Shown: positions 61,200-64,000 of the stretch, one piece after another
Position numbering within the stretch: the stretch's first letter is position 1
Layout: each line of letters starts with the position of its first letter
Assembly (NCBI GenBank): GCA_951799445.1
Contig: OX637295.1
Coordinates: forward strand, 24,180,001-24,244,000
DNA from: Pseudisothecium myosuroides
Lineage: Eukaryota > Streptophyta > Bryopsida > Hypnales > Lembophyllaceae
DNA: 64,000 nt
Direction of reading: 5' to 3'
Notes under the pieces: generated by a model
Told to the model about the DNA's origin: nothing
The model's input: only the letters and a program-made list of their open reading frames with translations
The model's database searches: none
Position numbers and translations under genes: made by a program

Positions 61200-61440
61200 A
61201 TTTGCCAGGCATGATAAAATTTGCAAATTCTGAATTCATATTTGCAATCAGAGCCCCCAAATTATCACAAAAAATAGTGAAATTAGGTTGCCCCACACTA
61301 ATTTCTCATATCTAACACTTTCAGACATGGTCAACTATAGTCTGGGGCAACCTAATTTCACTAGTTTGTGCAGGAGAGGTCTTGAACATACCCTAGAGAC
61401 GGCTCAAAATAGGAGGCTTTTTTTTCACATGCACCCTTGG
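61200..61440. repeat. Dispersed repeat, copy 1, carrying a small insert
   Basis: GATAAAATTTGCAAATTCTG and the AATAGGAGGCTTTTTTTTCA end match the copy at about 63815-63950. The element at 61266-61370 is present only here. Confidence 0.65.
61266..61370. mobile_element. 105-bp palindromic MITE
   Basis: Left end CACAAAAAATAGTGAAATTA then GGTTGCCCC; right end is its near-perfect reverse complement. The core arms are 21 bp without mismatch. The related copy at 63815-63950 lacks it, so it is an insertion. Target duplication not clear. Confidence 0.7.
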
Positions 61441-61499
61441 AATGATTTGGGAGTCCAAGCGAGGGGGCTAGTTCACCCCGACCTTGTAAGGCAGGGTAA

Positions 61500-62569
61500 G
61501 GGAATCTGCTCCAATAGCAACCAATTAAGCTTAAGCCCTAATGACCCAAGCGACCATTTTCTGGTCGCTACCCTTGTTTTTGAAGCTTCCCGTTCTCAGA
61601 TTTTGAGTTTTTTTGAGATAGAACTTGTACCTCAAAAGTAGATTGCCATACAAATCCAATGGTTCTGAGTTTCATCAAATTCTGAGTTAAACGCCGTCTT
61701 GTGGGATTTTTCAAAGTTAAGTGGTGTAGTGTGGTTTATAGCTCGTTTTTGGGTATTCGGTTTGGACATGGACTGAAAAGTCAACCAACCAATGTGCTTC
61801 TTGCCCACCTCATGAAGTTAGATCTATCTTGAAAAGGGCAAATCCAAGGAGATTAAGGAGAAGACAAGTATTCTATCCTTCTTTTTCTTCTTACGAACAC
61901 TACTCAAATTTCTATCATGACCACTCGGTGCATTGCAAGCTCCGTCCACCATGAATTGTAAAATGCTTGGAGTGTTGTGAAATTTTTACATGCACATTTT
62001 CAACTCTCTTATCTCTTAGTGAGCACAAAAGGGTATCATTTTGAAATATTTCAAAAAAGATATGCTCCTTCAAAATATGCTGCCATGTATTTCCATTGAC
62101 TGAAATAAAATTTCTAACTTAAATATCTCCTGAACCATGCGACCAAATAATCTGAAATAACTGAAGGCTATGAAAAAATAACATGCACAAATAGTGTACA
62201 TTTGAGGAGGTGGGCGATTTAAGAGCTTGAGCGTCTGCTTTCAGAACCTCCTACCTTTAAGAGGTGGTCTCTTTTGCCATTTTCATGGGCTTTAGTGGAT
62301 GGGAAGATTTTTAGGCTCATTTTTTAAACAAAGGGGAATAGATGCGGCATGTAACACAAGTACCTTCATATTTTTTGAAGTATTATTGAATTACTTATGA
62401 ATTTTCAAAAAAAATTGTCACAAATAGGCACCTATTTGTGACCATGGGTTTCCCGAAATTTGTTCCCTTGCAACTTGTTAAGAAATATAGAGAAAACAAG
62501 GAGAATGATTGGCTCTTGCAATAAATAACACTTTATTCTCAATTCACTTAATGATTAAAGAGGTCCATT
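61500..62569. other. Intergenic, no gene recognised
   Basis: A Z-like left end (TCTGCTCCAATAGCAACC at about 61507) and a Z-like right end at 63746-63768 may bound a larger element broken up by later inserts. That reading is tentative. Confidence 0.35.
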
Positions 62570-62745
62570 CACTACAAGCGAATGGCGGGTGTTTTAAGTA
62601 TAGTCCTAGTAGTATTGTCCTATAAGTAATGACCTGAAAAGGGTGTTTTAAGTAAAATTTTACTAAAAACACACCGTTTTCAGGTCATTACTTATAAGAC
62701 AATACTACTAGGACTATACTTAAAACACCCCTTTCCCTTGAAGTG
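62570..62745. mobile_element. CACTA-type palindromic MITE, 176 bp
   Basis: Starts CACTACAAGCG, ends CCCTTGAAGTG, with ATT on both sides (62567-62569 and 62746-62748). Positions 62587-62730 form an almost perfect 144-bp palindrome: GTATAGTCCTAGTAGTATTG on the left, its complement on the right, with few mismatches. Its right duplication overlaps the TTAA of PB8. Confidence 0.82.
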
Positions 62746-62751
62746 ATTTAA

Positions 62752-63687
62752 CCCCTAAAGGACCAAGGCCTTTTTTCTGCCAAAAAACACTCAAAACTGC
62801 CATTGCTTTAGCAAAAAGTAAAAAAAATTGAAAATTGTTTTTTTTTTCACATCTAACCGTAGGATCTTACACCTAACTAGTATGGAAGTGTGTGGAAAAA
62901 ATCTCAGAAATTTTGACCGCATAGATTGCAAGATATCTGCATTTAAAGTGGAAAAAACAAGTTTTTCAGCACATTGCGGGACTAGATTTTTTGACTTTGA
63001 ACATTTTTAAATTAAATTTTTTGCACTACAGCGTTTTGAGCTTTAAATCTTTATAGTGGAGAATTGAGTTGAGAGTCTAAGAAAAAAAATATATATTCAA
63101 AAAAACTTAATTATCATTCTTAAAAAAATTGTTAAGTAGAAGTAGGTATGAGATAGAAGGAAAATCTAAAATATTCATATATTTTAGATGGAATTAAAAT
63201 GCACTAATCCCAATGGTGAGATTTTTCTAAAATGTAAATCAGATTATGCAAAAAAAAAAATTTGAAAAATTTGAAAAATTGCATTCAGAAATGAATCCTA
63301 CAAGTTATTTTTTTCAAAAAGATGCTCTAACTGCCCGAAAAACAAGAATGTCCATAACTCTCTCATAACATATCCAAATGAAATGAATCAAAGCTTTCCA
63401 GATAGGCAAAAATATAATCTATGAGAAAAAAAATACTTAAACAAAAATTCAAATTTTTGTCCATTTTTTTTTTTGCTGCCCAGGCTGCCCGCCGTCCCCT
63501 GTTTTGAGCTTATTTGGTCATAACTTTTGTTCCCGGGCACCGATTGTGAAAAAAATTATATTCCCACAAAGCTTATCAGTTTTTCTATCTCCAAAAAAAG
63601 TTTCAAAAAATCAGGAGAAAATTTCAGCCCGTAGGTACCTGCCCGAAAACGCATTTGTCCCCCGAAGGGACAACGGTCCTTTAGGGG
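62752..63687 (+). mobile_element. piggyBac-like TTAA element PB8, 936 bp
   Basis: TTAA at 62748-62751 and 63688-63691, both intact. Starts CCCCTAAAGGACCAAGG, ends CAACGGTCCTTTAGGGG with the TTGTCCC/GGGACAA hairpin just inside. A good family reference. Non-coding. Confidence 0.85.
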
Positions 63688-63814
63688 TTAAGGACCACCC
63701 CCATATCCATTCCAAAGGTAATTATAGGATCAATTTGAAAAAGACGGTCGCTTTTAGAGTAGACTACCTTAAAGTGAATTTACCCTTGGTGAAAATACAA
63801 AAACAAGGATTTTT

Positions 63815-63950
63815 TATTTGCCATACATGATAAAATTTGAAAATTTTGAATTCATATTTGCAACCATAGGTTCTAAATTAGCTAGGAGAGGTGAAGAACA
63901 TTACATTAACACGATGCAAAATAGGGGGCTTTTTTTTTACAATTACCTTG
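63815..63950. repeat. Dispersed repeat, copy 2, without the small insert
   Basis: ATGATAAAATTTGAAAATTT, TTGAATTCATATTTGCAACC, GCTAGGAGAGGTGAAG and AATAGGGGGCTTTTTTTT parallel 61206-61440 but lack the 105-bp palindrome. It runs toward the window edge. Confidence 0.62.
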
Positions 63951-64000
63951 TACAATATATAATTCATCTTACAAGACCCACTTTGTATGACCACTCTAAT

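Noticed and set aside
5704..63687. CCCTAAA in the TTAA element ends as interstitial plant telomere repeat
   Set aside because: The heptamer occurs only once per end and never in tandem, and it sits at a defined transposon terminus.

Overview
The window looks like nuclear DNA of a land plant. It is AT-rich and gene-poor, with spliced protein genes (GT-AG introns) and a large load of short DNA transposons. Three plant genes can be read: a 3-ketodihydrosphinganine reductase, an SCPL51-like serine carboxypeptidase and an FPF1-like protein. Nothing fixes the lineage. The density of DNA transposons, and the lack of any reverse transcriptase I could recognise, would suit a large-genome plant, possibly non-flowering, but that is a guess.

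Region by region. 1-20 kb is repeat territory: minisatellites with 48-, 54-, 104- and about 90-bp units, terminal-inverted-repeat elements, foldback elements and a nested cluster (14.6-19.0 kb) in which a CACTA-type element carries three TTAA-flanked elements, one inside another, one of them holding a pogo-type MITE. 20-34.1 kb is the gene island: KDSR/TSC10-like (+, 4 exons, 21655-23361) and SCPL51-like (-, 14 exons, 33919-26909, including a 19-nt microexon). 34-57 kb is again repeats, with a broken pogo/jerky-type transposase (42.8-45.8 kb) split by a CACTA element. 57.6-58.0 kb holds an intronless FPF1-like gene (-). 58-64 kb has microsatellites, a promoter-like stretch, palindromic MITEs and one more TTAA element.

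The most notable system is a family of about 930-bp elements with termini CCCCTAAAGGACC flanked by TTAA. There are at least nine copies, one inverted, plus a related-terminus pair at 9.7-11.2 kb. The TTAA duplication is the piggyBac hallmark and is supported here by an unoccupied paralogous site. The copies carry no transposase, so they must be mobilised in trans. The pogo-type MITEs and the pogo-type transposase remnant lie in the same window, as do a mariner-type transposase N-terminus and a foldback element sharing its terminal arm.

The three genes do not form a pathway. KDSR makes sphingolipid long-chain bases in the ER, the carboxypeptidase is secretory, and FPF1-like proteins are small growth and flowering regulators.
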